Positions 8,053 through 16,275 of a stretch of 64,000 bases of DNA are shown one piece after another (the first letter of the stretch is position 1; the number at the start of each line of letters is the position of its first letter). Origin of the DNA: Akkermansia muciniphila (lineage in GTDB: Bacteria; Verrucomicrobiota; Verrucomicrobiia; Verrucomicrobiales; V1-33); contig CAMAUV010000002.1 of the NCBI GenBank assembly GCA_945861415.1, forward strand, positions 1 to 64,000, read 5' to 3'. Position numbers and translations under genes: made by a program. The notes below the pieces were generated by a model that saw only the letters and a program-made list of their open reading frames with translations, had not been told where the DNA came from and searched no databases.

Positions 8053-8943
8053 ATGCGCTCAGTCATCATTCTCGCGATCCTTGCCGGAACCGGTTATTAC
8101 TTGCACAACAAAAAGACGCGTTTCGAATCCTTTCAAGCGCTTGAGTCAGGGGTTCTCACCGTAGAGGCTGATCTCGACCAGAAGAAAAAAGAGCGGGACC
8201 GGCTAATGCAGGAGCTCGATCCTCTGCGCCGGACGAAAGCAGAAGTGGAAGGGAAGGGAACGTCTGTGGAAACGGTCCAGGAGGAACTCACCGCCCTGCA
8301 GGACGAGCTGAAAACTTCCAATGAGCTGATGGAGGCTGCGGAGGTGGAATTCATATGCGAGATGGAGGCGGTGCGCGCCCTTGCCAAAAAGAAAAACATC
8401 CCGGCACTCAAACTGAAGAATGGTGATGAACTGCTCGACTGCACAATCATGAAGTTTGCGGAGGGATACGTTGTCATTTCTCATACTGACGGAGTGAAGA
8501 AAATTAATGATGATGACCTGCCGGATGGCTGGGTGGGCCGCTATTCGCTCGATTATATTGACCGTGAAGCCGATGCGGACAAGGATGCCCTAGGTGCCGA
8601 AATCGATGAAGTCACCCTTACAGATGACCAAATCAGTAAGCTCCAGATTTCTGAGGTGGATGAAAAGATCCGGATCGTGGAGACGGCGTTGCTGGCGCTG
8701 AGCCATCAGGTTCGTGACAAAAGCCGGAAGGCTGAGAAACTGGTGCGCGATGCCTATAAAGTGGCTCTGCAGAAAGATGCCCGGGGCGATGCGGTTATTG
8801 CCAGACGGACAGCGATGTTCCAGCAGGCGAAAAAAGAGGAAGGGGAGGGCGAAGTTATCCGCGCGAGGTACCGGAAAATCCGGGAGCAGAAAATGGCCCT
8901 CGAGAAAAAGCGCAACGAAATAAAATACCAGCGCACTCCCTAG
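8053..8943 (+). CDS. Membrane-anchored coiled-coil protein of unknown function
   Basis: 296 residues. An N-terminal transmembrane or uncleaved signal segment (SVIILAILAGTGYYL) is followed by long coiled coils at about 30-110 and 210-290. Between them, LKNGDELLDCTIMKF...GYVVISHTDGVKKINDDDLPDGW resembles the small strand motif common in exported proteins of this phylum that senses or binds through a V-x-I-x-H-x-D/G-V-x-x-I-x-x-x-x-L-P pattern. The function is unknown. The topology suggests a periplasmic rod tethered to the inner membrane. It is only 8 bp from the adenosyltransferase gene. Confidence 0.7.
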   Translation: MRSVIILAILAGTGYYLHNKKTRFESFQALESGVLTVEADLDQKKKERDRLMQELDPLRRTKAEVEGKGTSVETVQEELTALQDELKTSNELMEAAEVEFICEMEAVRALAKKKNIPALKLKNGDELLDCTIMKFAEGYVVISHTDGVKKINDDDLPDGWVGRYSLDYIDREADADKDALGAEIDEVTLTDDQISKLQISEVDEKIRIVETALLALSHQVRDKSRKAEKLVRDAYKVALQKDARGDAVIARRTAMFQQAKKEEGEGEVIRARYRKIREQKMALEKKRNEIKYQRTP

Positions 8944-8951
8944 CGGCACCG

Positions 8952-9506
8952 ATGTCCATTACCACCAAACAGGGCGACACCGGACGCACCCGGCTACTAT
9001 TTGGAGCAGGGGTGGGAAAAACACATCCGGCGATTCATGCCGTGGGGGAAGTAGATGAACTCAACGCCGTGCTTGGTCTCACCCGGTTGCAATTACGCCG
9101 GGCGGATTTACAGGAAATCATCGCGCGGGCGCAGGAGGATCTGGTAGCCGTGATGGGCATCATCTCCGCTGGGGCGGAGGGGGCGGCTCGATATGAAGCG
9201 CAGGGATTCCGCATGCTTACCCACGCTTCTCTCGACCGGGTGACTTCGGAGGCTGCCGCTCTTGAAGCGGAATTTCCGGAGGGTTTCCGCACATGGTCGG
9301 TGCCCGGTGCCGCCGGCGACCCGGGGAGTGCATGGCTGGAACTGGCGCGCTGCGTTTGCCGCCGGGCGGAGCGTGCGGTCGCTGCGGCCTGCGACGGTGG
9401 CGAATTCCCTGCAGCTCTGCTCGCCCTCGCATGGCTCAATCGTCTCAGCGATCTCTTCTGGTTGGCGGCACGCTGTGAAGAGTGCGGTGTCTCTGCATCG
9501 TCATGA
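8952..9506 (+). CDS. PduO-type ATP:cob(I)alamin adenosyltransferase
   Basis: 184 residues. It makes adenosylcobalamin from cob(I)alamin and ATP. It shows the N-terminal ATP-binding motif TTKQGDTGRT, the ELNAVLGL helix, the conserved CRRAERAV helix and the closing LNRLSDLFWLAAR, all hallmarks of the trimeric PduO/MMAB family at its usual length. It overlaps tsaE by four bases (ATGA), so the two are translationally coupled. Cytoplasmic. No corrinoid riboswitch is visible upstream. Confidence 0.93.
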   Translation: MSITTKQGDTGRTRLLFGAGVGKTHPAIHAVGEVDELNAVLGLTRLQLRRADLQEIIARAQEDLVAVMGIISAGAEGAARYEAQGFRMLTHASLDRVTSEAAALEAEFPEGFRTWSVPGAAGDPGSAWLELARCVCRRAERAVAAACDGGEFPAALLALAWLNRLSDLFWLAARCEECGVSASS

Positions 9507-9943
9507 ACGGATTGGAGGAAGCGGTTTATCTGCCAGATACAGAGGCCACCATCGTGGCCGGGGAGTCGTTTGCCGCCAGACTACGGCCCGGTGATGTGGT
9601 GGCCCTCAGCGGTGGTCTCGGAGCCGGAAAGACTCATTTCACCAAAGGCATCGTGCGCGGTCTTTCCTGCGGGGCGGAAGTGACTAGTCCGACGTTTTCT
9701 CTCGTGCATGAATACCGCGGCGGCAGGCTGCCGGTGTTTCATTTCGACTTCTACCGCATGCAGTCAGAGGCGGAAATCCTTGCCATGGGCTGGGACGACT
9801 ATCTGGAGTCCGACGGCGTCTGCGTGGTGGAGTGGGCCAGCCTTTTCCCCGCGCTTCTCCCCCTGCACACCTGCTGGTTGTGCCTTCAACCCACCGGTGA
9901 GGGGCGGCAGTTGCGCCAGTGCGGTGCCCCCGGAGACCGCTGA
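9503..9943 (+). CDS. tsaE: tRNA threonylcarbamoyladenosine biosynthesis ATPase TsaE
   Basis: 146 residues from the ATG at 9503, chosen because of the ATGA overlap with the preceding gene. TsaE is the ATPase that works with TsaB/TsaD to make t6A37 on ANN-decoding tRNAs. The Walker A is GGLGAGKT; TSPTFSLVHEY is the switch region; HFDFYRM and VVEWASLF are further family signatures. The length is normal. The tsaB and tsaD partners are not in the window. Confidence 0.94.
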   Translation: MNGLEEAVYLPDTEATIVAGESFAARLRPGDVVALSGGLGAGKTHFTKGIVRGLSCGAEVTSPTFSLVHEYRGGRLPVFHFDFYRMQSEAEILAMGWDDYLESDGVCVVEWASLFPALLPLHTCWLCLQPTGEGRQLRQCGAPGDR

Positions 9944-10012
9944 GCCGGGTGGAGTTTTTCCTCCTCCTGTTTTCCTGCTGCGCGTTGCCGACAGCTGTGA
10001 TATGCAGAAAGC

Positions 10013-11416
10013 ATGAATAGAATTTTCCGACTACTGCTTCTGCTTGCCGTCATGCTTCCACTCCCCGCGCAGGAATTGCGCACCTTTACGAGCGTAAAGG
10101 GCGACAAAATCCAGGCTGCCATCGTGAGCGCCACCGATACACAGGTGGAATTCCGGAAGGACGACACCAAGCGCTACAAGGTCAATCTCGCCACGCTTTC
10201 AGAGGAGGACCGCAAATACATAGCCGAGTGGCGCAAAACGCACCGGCACTACAAGGTGCAGGTGGTGCCTTCGCAGAAAAAAGGCAACTCGCGCGAGGAA
10301 AAGGGGTTTGCCGGCGAAGTTGCCAAAGGGAATGACTGCTGGTATGTCATAGACGTAAAAAACACGGAGGCCGAAGTGCTCGCCGGAGTGAGGATGGAAT
10401 ACATTATTTACCCGCCCGGAGATTCTGCGCTGAGTCCGCTGCCGGGAGCCGCGGATGTCCTGCCCATCGCCCCGAAGAAAGCTGGGCAGGCTGCGACAGC
10501 CAAGCTCTTCGTGCCTCAAAAGAAGGAGGAATTCCGTAACGGGCTTTCCAGCGTGGTGCGCAGCAGTGAAAATGCTCTCGCCGGTTTTTATTTGGAATTG
10601 TTTGTGGATGGAAAACCGGCGGGGGCGTTAAAGAGCGGCACCGTGCCGGAAGACGCGGCGGCGTCACTCAAAGGATGGCGCGAAAAACAAACCCCGCCTC
10701 CCGCTGCTCCGGCTCCGGCCACGGAAAAAAAGATGATCGAGAAAAACATCACCATTTTCCCTGATGCGCCCCTAGTGGCTACATTTTCTATTGTTGCCCG
10801 CGATCCGGCCACGGGTGAACTGGGTGTGGCCGTGCAGAGCAGAGTTTTGGGAGTGGGCGCCATCGTTCCATGGGCCAGAGCCAGCGTGGGCGCGGTGGCC
10901 ACACAGTCCTACGCCAACGTGACCTATGGTCCTGAGGGTCTGAAACTGCTGGCAGCCGACAAGTCCGCAGAGGAAACGCTGGCTGCGCTCACTTCCGCCG
11001 ATGAACGCAAAGCCCTGCGACAGGCCGCCGTGATCGCTCCGAGAGGAAAGCCTGCCACCTTCACTGGCGGCGAATGTATTGACTGGGCTGGCGGCCGGAC
11101 CGGCGAGCACTATAGCGTGCAGGGCAACATCCTCGCAGGAGAAACCGTGGTCAGCGGAATGGCGGAGGCTTTTGAGAAAACCGAAGGCACTCTTGCGGTG
11201 CGGATGCTGGCGGCGCTCGATGCCGCGCAGGCCGCCGGCGGCGACAAACGGGGTATGCAGTCGGCGGCACTCCTTGTGGTGCGCGACGGCTGGGGCTACG
11301 GCGGCCAGAGCGACCGCTATATTGACCTACGCGTGGACGATCATGAGTCTCCCATCAAGGAACTGCGGCGCGTCTATGAACTGCACACCAAGATTTTCCT
11401 CCGACCGAAGAAATAG
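10013..11416 (+). CDS. Exported SHD1-like / DUF1028 fusion protein
   Basis: 467 residues. A signal peptide (LLLLLAVMLPLPAQ) precedes a ~55-residue motif RTFTSVKGDKIQAAIVSATD...LATLSEEDRKYIAEW, which resembles the SLA1-homology (SHD1) motif frequent in Planctomycetota/Verrucomicrobiota. A beta-rich linker follows to about residue 230, then a complete DUF1028 domain (ATFSIVARDPATGELGVAVQ, VPWARASVGAVATQ, YGGQSDRYIDLRVDD). DUF1028 proteins have an Ntn-hydrolase-like fold and are often suspected of peptidoglycan binding or amidase activity; this is not proven. Periplasmic or surface location is inferred. It is 70 bp after tsaE and 60 bp before the permease gene. Confidence 0.85.
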   Translation: MNRIFRLLLLLAVMLPLPAQELRTFTSVKGDKIQAAIVSATDTQVEFRKDDTKRYKVNLATLSEEDRKYIAEWRKTHRHYKVQVVPSQKKGNSREEKGFAGEVAKGNDCWYVIDVKNTEAEVLAGVRMEYIIYPPGDSALSPLPGAADVLPIAPKKAGQAATAKLFVPQKKEEFRNGLSSVVRSSENALAGFYLELFVDGKPAGALKSGTVPEDAAASLKGWREKQTPPPAAPAPATEKKMIEKNITIFPDAPLVATFSIVARDPATGELGVAVQSRVLGVGAIVPWARASVGAVATQSYANVTYGPEGLKLLAADKSAEETLAALTSADERKALRQAAVIAPRGKPATFTGGECIDWAGGRTGEHYSVQGNILAGETVVSGMAEAFEKTEGTLAVRMLAALDAAQAAGGDKRGMQSAALLVVRDGWGYGGQSDRYIDLRVDDHESPIKELRRVYELHTKIFLRPKK

Positions 11417-11475
11417 CCGCCGGATTTTTCGATAGCCGGAGCCTCTGACGCCGCGCAGAGCGTAGTGCATCACGT

Positions 11476-13992
11476 ATGTCATTCCTTCTCCATCTCTTTA
11501 CTCCCTGGTGTTGGCGTATGGCATGGCGGGACAGCCGCCGGACCCGGGCGCGCCTGCTGTTTTTTTCTATCAGCATAATGGCCGGTATCGCCGCGTTGGT
11601 GACGATCGGTTCGCTGCGGGACAGCCTCCTGCAAGCGCTGGACAATGAAGCGCGCGCGCTGCTGGGCGCCGACCTTTATTGCCATGCCAAAAAGCCCTTC
11701 TCCCCGAAGGCCGAGGCTCTGCTCGCTTTGCCGGGCGCAAAGATTCAGCGGGAATCCGCCTACACCACCATGGCGCGTTCGGGCGAAAGCGTCCGACTCG
11801 TGCAGGCTCGCGCGGTGGACCCGGAGTTTCCGTTTTTCGGAAAACCGGCGACGCAACCGGAGGAGGCATGGACACGGTGCCTCGCCGGCGAGGGCTTCGT
11901 GGCCGATCCAGCGCTCGCTGAGCATCTGAGGATCCAGCAGGGGGCCATGATCAAAATCGGCAACCTTGAACTGCCGCTGCTCGGAACACTTGTGAAACCG
12001 CCGCCGCAGGTGTCCCTGCTTACGGCTTTTGCGCCCGAAATGTTTTTCGCACGGGCTCTCGCCCCCCGTACGAAACTGGACGGGCCGCTCCCCTTCAACT
12101 TCTACCGCGCATGGGTGCTCTTTCCTGACGGCACCAATGTGGACAAGGTAGTGGACAAATCACTGAAGAATCCGCTGCGAGCTGAGGGCGTGAACACTGA
12201 AACGGTGGGCGCACGCAAACGCACCGCCACGCAAGTTCTTGAGCGCGTTTACAGCTTCCTGAGCCTGACGGCATTCATCGCTCTGGTGCTCGGTGGACTA
12301 GGCATCGCCAGCGCCATCCATGTGCATGTGAGCAGCCGTTTGCCGGTGGTAGCCACATTGCGCTGCATGGGTTGCACACCCGCGAGAGCGCTGGCTGTTT
12401 ATGTGCTTCAAGGCATGTGGCTGGGACTGGCTGGATCCACGGGCGGCGTGTTGTTAGGAACGGCGGTGGTGGCCATGGCGCCGGTCGTGCTAAAGAAGAT
12501 ACTACCGGTGGAAATCGCCACCTTTGTGCCTGCCGGGATCATCCTGCAGTCGCTGGCTTTTGGTTTCGTGCTTTGCCTCAGTTTCTCGCTGCTGCCACTG
12601 CTGCGTGTCCGGCGAGTTTCCCCCATGGCAGCGGTGCGTGCCCAAGTCTCCGGAGGAGGAAAGCTGTGGCGGGATCCGCTGGCATGGCTGGCGGTGCCCA
12701 TGGCGGCCGGTGCCCTCTTCTGGCTCTCCGTGTTGCTCAGTCCGGCGGATAATCGCTGGGTAGGCCCGCGGTTTTGTATGGCACTGGCCGGTGCCCTGCT
12801 GCTGCTGGCCGGAGTGGCAAAACTCGTCATGTGGCTGGCGCGAAAAATCGCGCGCCCGTGGTGGCCGTTCACGCTGCGTCAGGGCCTTGCGGGACTTTAC
12901 CGCCCCCGGAATCAAACCCAGCTATTTCTCCTTAGCGTCGGCACCGCTGTCTCCCTGGTGCTGACGACGCTCATCGCTGAGTCACTGCTCACCAACTGGC
13001 TGCGCAGCGGGCAGATCGGCATTCAGGAAAACTTCTTCGTCCTCGATTTGAAGCCGGAGCAGCGCGCTGCCGCCCGGGCCGCTCTGGAAAGCGGGGGCGC
13101 CAAAGTCTCCACCGAGGCCCCGGTCACCCGCGTCAGCCTGAAGACCGTCAGAGGCACCAGCGTCGAAGAATTGAGCGGCAAAAAACGAGGCCAGCGTCCG
13201 GATGGCTGGATGCTCACACATGTCTACCGCGCCTCATGGGCTGCGGACGCGCTGCCGACTCCCGCGGCAGAGGGGCACCGGATTTCCCTTGAGAAAGGCA
13301 TTGCCGAAAATCTAAAAGTGAAACCCGGCGACCGCCTGACCCTTGATGCCGCCGGCACCCTTCTGAACTGCACCGTGGAAGCCATCCATGAAATCTCATG
13401 GGAGCGCCTGTTCTCGAATTTCCCCATCATCTTCTCCAGCGGACAGCCCGCAGGCATTCCCTCTTCATGGGCCGCGGGTGCTCAGGTCACCGATGCCGCC
13501 ATGGGTGCCCGTCTTCAAAAAAATCTTTCCGCCGCCATCCCCGGCGCGACCATTTTCGACATTGCCGCCATGACAGCGGTCATCGGAGATTTGATCGAGC
13601 GCGGGAGCTGGCTTATCCATTCACTCTCCCTGCTGACGGTCTTCACCGGACTCATCATCCTCGTCGCGGTGCTGCTGGCCGGAAGGCGGGACCGGGTGGA
13701 GGAAAGCGTGCTGCTGCGCACCCTTGGGGCCAGCCGCTCCCAAATCCGGCGCATTCTTGTCTGGGAATACGTGCTGCTGGGACTCTTCGCCTCCGTTACG
13801 GGAGCCTTGCTCAGTTTGGGCGCTGGCTGGCTGCTGGCGTCGGGCGTTTTCAAAGTGCCCTACACTTTATGGCACTGGCCCCTCGCCGCCGCCATTGTCT
13901 TCGTTTGCGGCGTTACGGCTTTGCTAGGCATGTTCCTCAGCCGTGGCGTGGCCAAGTACCCGCCCCTTACCATTCTGCGCGCAGAAGGGTGA
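11476..13992 (+). CDS. FtsX-family ABC transporter permease (large, YbbP-like)
   Basis: 838 residues with the layout of large MacB/FtsX-type permeases: an N-terminal transmembrane helix (RLLFFSISIMAGIAALVTI), an extracytoplasmic domain to ~250, a first FtsX helix bundle at ~255-395 (FIALVLGGLGIASAIHVHV), a middle helix pair at ~400-460, another periplasmic domain and a last FtsX bundle at ~715-830 (LLTVFTGLIILVAVLLAG, VLLRTLGASRSQIRRI). Such proteins extrude lipids or lipoproteins, or regulate envelope enzymes, with a LolD-like ATPase. No ATPase gene is adjacent, so its partner must lie elsewhere. Confidence 0.88.
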   Translation: MSFLLHLFTPWCWRMAWRDSRRTRARLLFFSISIMAGIAALVTIGSLRDSLLQALDNEARALLGADLYCHAKKPFSPKAEALLALPGAKIQRESAYTTMARSGESVRLVQARAVDPEFPFFGKPATQPEEAWTRCLAGEGFVADPALAEHLRIQQGAMIKIGNLELPLLGTLVKPPPQVSLLTAFAPEMFFARALAPRTKLDGPLPFNFYRAWVLFPDGTNVDKVVDKSLKNPLRAEGVNTETVGARKRTATQVLERVYSFLSLTAFIALVLGGLGIASAIHVHVSSRLPVVATLRCMGCTPARALAVYVLQGMWLGLAGSTGGVLLGTAVVAMAPVVLKKILPVEIATFVPAGIILQSLAFGFVLCLSFSLLPLLRVRRVSPMAAVRAQVSGGGKLWRDPLAWLAVPMAAGALFWLSVLLSPADNRWVGPRFCMALAGALLLLAGVAKLVMWLARKIARPWWPFTLRQGLAGLYRPRNQTQLFLLSVGTAVSLVLTTLIAESLLTNWLRSGQIGIQENFFVLDLKPEQRAAARAALESGGAKVSTEAPVTRVSLKTVRGTSVEELSGKKRGQRPDGWMLTHVYRASWAADALPTPAAEGHRISLEKGIAENLKVKPGDRLTLDAAGTLLNCTVEAIHEISWERLFSNFPIIFSSGQPAGIPSSWAAGAQVTDAAMGARLQKNLSAAIPGATIFDIAAMTAVIGDLIERGSWLIHSLSLLTVFTGLIILVAVLLAGRRDRVEESVLLRTLGASRSQIRRILVWEYVLLGLFASVTGALLSLGAGWLLASGVFKVPYTLWHWPLAAAIVFVCGVTALLGMFLSRGVAKYPPLTILRAEG

Positions 13993-14150
13993 GAACCGGA
14001 GATGGCAGGGCTGCCCCTTCTGGAATGCCGGGGGAGCGCCGCCGCCTGTGGGAAACGCCTTGCCGAGCGCTGAAATACTGCCCACTTATCTCGCAATGTG
14101 GAATCGTGGCCGGACGCGCTTCCTGAGCCCTGAAACCAACTTTCCCGCGC

Positions 14151-15170
14151 ATGACTTATCCCGAACTCCACCGCCTCTATCATCAGCCCTTCTTCCAGCT
14201 CATTCAGCAGGCCCGTGCCGTGCATCAAGAACGCTGGCCTGAGAACGAGGTGCAGCTTTGCACTCTGCTTAGCATCAAGACCGGTGGCTGCAGCGAGGAC
14301 TGTTCCTACTGTGCGCAGAGCGCCCGTTACAACTCCGGAGTGCAGGCGGAGCGGCTCATGGAGAAGGGGGAAATTATGGAGCGGGCCCGCGCTGCCAGAG
14401 ACAGCGGCAGCACACGCTTTTGCATGGGGGCCGCATGGCGCGGTGTGCGCGGCGGCACGGAGCGGTTCGAGAAGGTGGTGGACATCGTGAAGGACGTCTC
14501 CTCGCTCGGCATGGAAGTTTGCGTCACACTTGGTGCGCTCGGCCCGGATGAGGCACAGCGGCTCAAGGAGGCGGGAGTCACCGCATACAATCACAACATC
14601 GACACCTCCCCAGAGCATTACACCAAAATCGTCAGCACCCACACCTTCGAGGATCGTCTGCGCACCATCCGCAATGTGCAGGACGCTGGCATGAGCGTGT
14701 GCAGTGGAGGCATTCTCGGGCTGGGCGAAACCATCGAAGACCGGCTGAAAATGCTGGAGATTCTCAGCGAATTCAATCCGCCGCCGGAAAGCGTGCCCAT
14801 CAACAGCCTCATGCCCATGCCGGGCACTCCGCTCGCGGAAGTGCCGCAAGTGGATGTCTTCGACCTCGTCCGTATGATCGCCTGCACGCGCATCGCCATC
14901 CCGGGAGCGAAAGTGCGCCTCTCCGCTGGCCGGACGCGCCTGACGCGTGAAGCTCAGGCGCTTTGCTTCTTTGCCGGAGCCAACTCCATTTTCTACGGTG
15001 ACAAACTCCTTACCGCTGCCAATCCCGCCATCGCCGCCGATCGCGCGCTGCTCGCGGAACTCAACCTAGCACCGCAGGAGCCGAATCCCGCGATGCGCTC
15101 GCCGGAACAGGACGGAGAGCGGGAATTGAGCCCCGCGGGCTTTAAAGGGGCGGGCTGCGGGTATGGCTAG
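14151..15170 (+). CDS. bioB: Biotin synthase BioB
   Basis: 339 residues. Radical SAM enzyme that inserts sulfur into dethiobiotin. The radical SAM cluster motif is CSEDCSYCAQS, and YNHNIDT, CSGGILGLGE and the C-terminal RLSAGR (Arg ligand of the [2Fe-2S] cluster) are all present, so it should be active. No other bio gene is in the window. The gene follows a 158-bp spacer with no visible feature after the permease. A decayed metal-binding protein gene lies downstream. Confidence 0.96.
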   Translation: MTYPELHRLYHQPFFQLIQQARAVHQERWPENEVQLCTLLSIKTGGCSEDCSYCAQSARYNSGVQAERLMEKGEIMERARAARDSGSTRFCMGAAWRGVRGGTERFEKVVDIVKDVSSLGMEVCVTLGALGPDEAQRLKEAGVTAYNHNIDTSPEHYTKIVSTHTFEDRLRTIRNVQDAGMSVCSGGILGLGETIEDRLKMLEILSEFNPPPESVPINSLMPMPGTPLAEVPQVDVFDLVRMIACTRIAIPGAKVRLSAGRTRLTREAQALCFFAGANSIFYGDKLLTAANPAIAADRALLAELNLAPQEPNPAMRSPEQDGERELSPAGFKGAGCGYG

Positions 15171-15289
15171 GAAATTACAAAATCAGCATTCCGAATGCCG
15201 AAGCGAAACCGGGTGGCGAATCTCAAAGGCGGAGCTTCCGGCGCTGTCATTCCTTCGGAATTAGGCATTCGAACTTCGTCATTCACGCG
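15171..15289. other. Intergenic spacer with REP-like inverted repeats
   Basis: Contains attccgaatgccgaag (about 15189-15204) and, inverted, cttcggaattaggcattcgaa (about 15254-15273), followed by a copy of gaatgacgaagttcgaa on the minus strand (15268-15284). The latter also occurs, with one mismatch, at 47736-47752. Short palindromic intergenic repeats of this sort behave like REP elements. Confidence 0.4.
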
Positions 15290-16228
15290 GCGGCAGTTGT
15301 TCGAGCCCTTCCCGCCTTTGCCCTTCCCGCGTGCGGGCCTGAGCCTGTGGACAGACGTCCTAAGTTCCCCGTTGTCCCGTGGCGCATCACCAGCACCACG
15401 CCTTTCACTGCGGACTTCGTCAAACAAATCGGAGGGGAAGCAATGTAGTCTCTATGCATTATTCCTACCGGGGTCAATCCGTTCTCGTTCGTTCCTCGCG
15501 CGCTGGAGTTGAGCAAATTCCGAAAGGGCGCCATGGTCATGCTCCACGGGCTGGAGCTGGAGGACCGCTGACCAGAGGATTTTGGGGAACTGGCACAGTC
15601 AAACGTCAAAGTCATCACGGTCACTTCCGGCATTCCCGAGCCTAGCATTATCCGCTCGTCCGGCCTCGCCGGCCCGGCGAATCCATGCGTTTGGATGGAC
15701 ACATCACTGTTGGTGCTGATGATTGGGACGATCACCGCGGCCCTGACAGAAGCCATACCCAAACTAGCCGGCTACCTCGAGCCCCAGTCCCACAAGATGA
15801 AGCTCGAACTAGAAGCGGCGCACGCTGATCAGAAGAAGAAGATGGGCGCCCTCCAGGAATCAGATCGCTTCCTGTTCGCCTCCCACGATTCGATGGCCTA
15901 CTATGCCCGGGCTTACGGACTTCAGGCGAGAGCGCTCACCACTGTAGGTGGCGAGCTTCCGAAGACCGCGCCCGCAACTTTGACTGAATGGATCCGCAGC
16001 CATAGGGTGCGTTCTCTATTCCGCGAGAGCTTCACCGATCCCCTGCCGCTGTGCGCTTTGCTCCAGCCTGTGAATGTGAACCCTGACTTTCCCATCAACA
16101 CCCTTACTTTGCCAGCTGCAGGAAAGAATGAATTGGTGGGGCTGAAAGAGTATGACTTTTCCACCGCCTTGAGTGCGCTGCTGCACACGCTCGACCTCGT
16201 GCAGTTCACGCTGGCAACAGACGGCTGA
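15290..16228 (+). pseudogene. Broken gene for a ZnuA/TroA-like metal-binding ABC transporter lipoprotein
   Basis: A single reading frame encodes a hydrophobic leader with LPAC and then RITSTTPFTADFVKQIGGEAM, the usual start of cluster A-I metal-binding proteins. It stops at TAG 15446-15448, continues in the same frame through IIPTGVNPFSF to LHGLELEDR, stops at TGA 15569-15571, and again continues in frame to the end. Later signatures are the Zn/Mn-protein helix ending HAD and FLFASHDSMAYYARAYGLQ. The part from 15695 is the 177-residue ORF in the track. Two nonsense mutations in one otherwise preserved frame mean recent inactivation. The start codon is not clear. No permease or ATPase partner is adjacent. 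Confidence 0.78.
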
Positions 16229-16275
16229 AACCTGCCGCTTGCCGCAGAGAGCAGGGCCGGATATAAGTTAGAGGA

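Noticed and set aside
8900-8952. Cobalamin riboswitch ahead of the adenosyltransferase gene
   Set aside because: Only 8 bp separate it from the preceding gene; no room and no B12-box-like sequence.
13860-14849. 329-residue minus ORF
   Set aside because: Opposite the end of the permease gene and bioB; no motifs, His-rich shadow composition.
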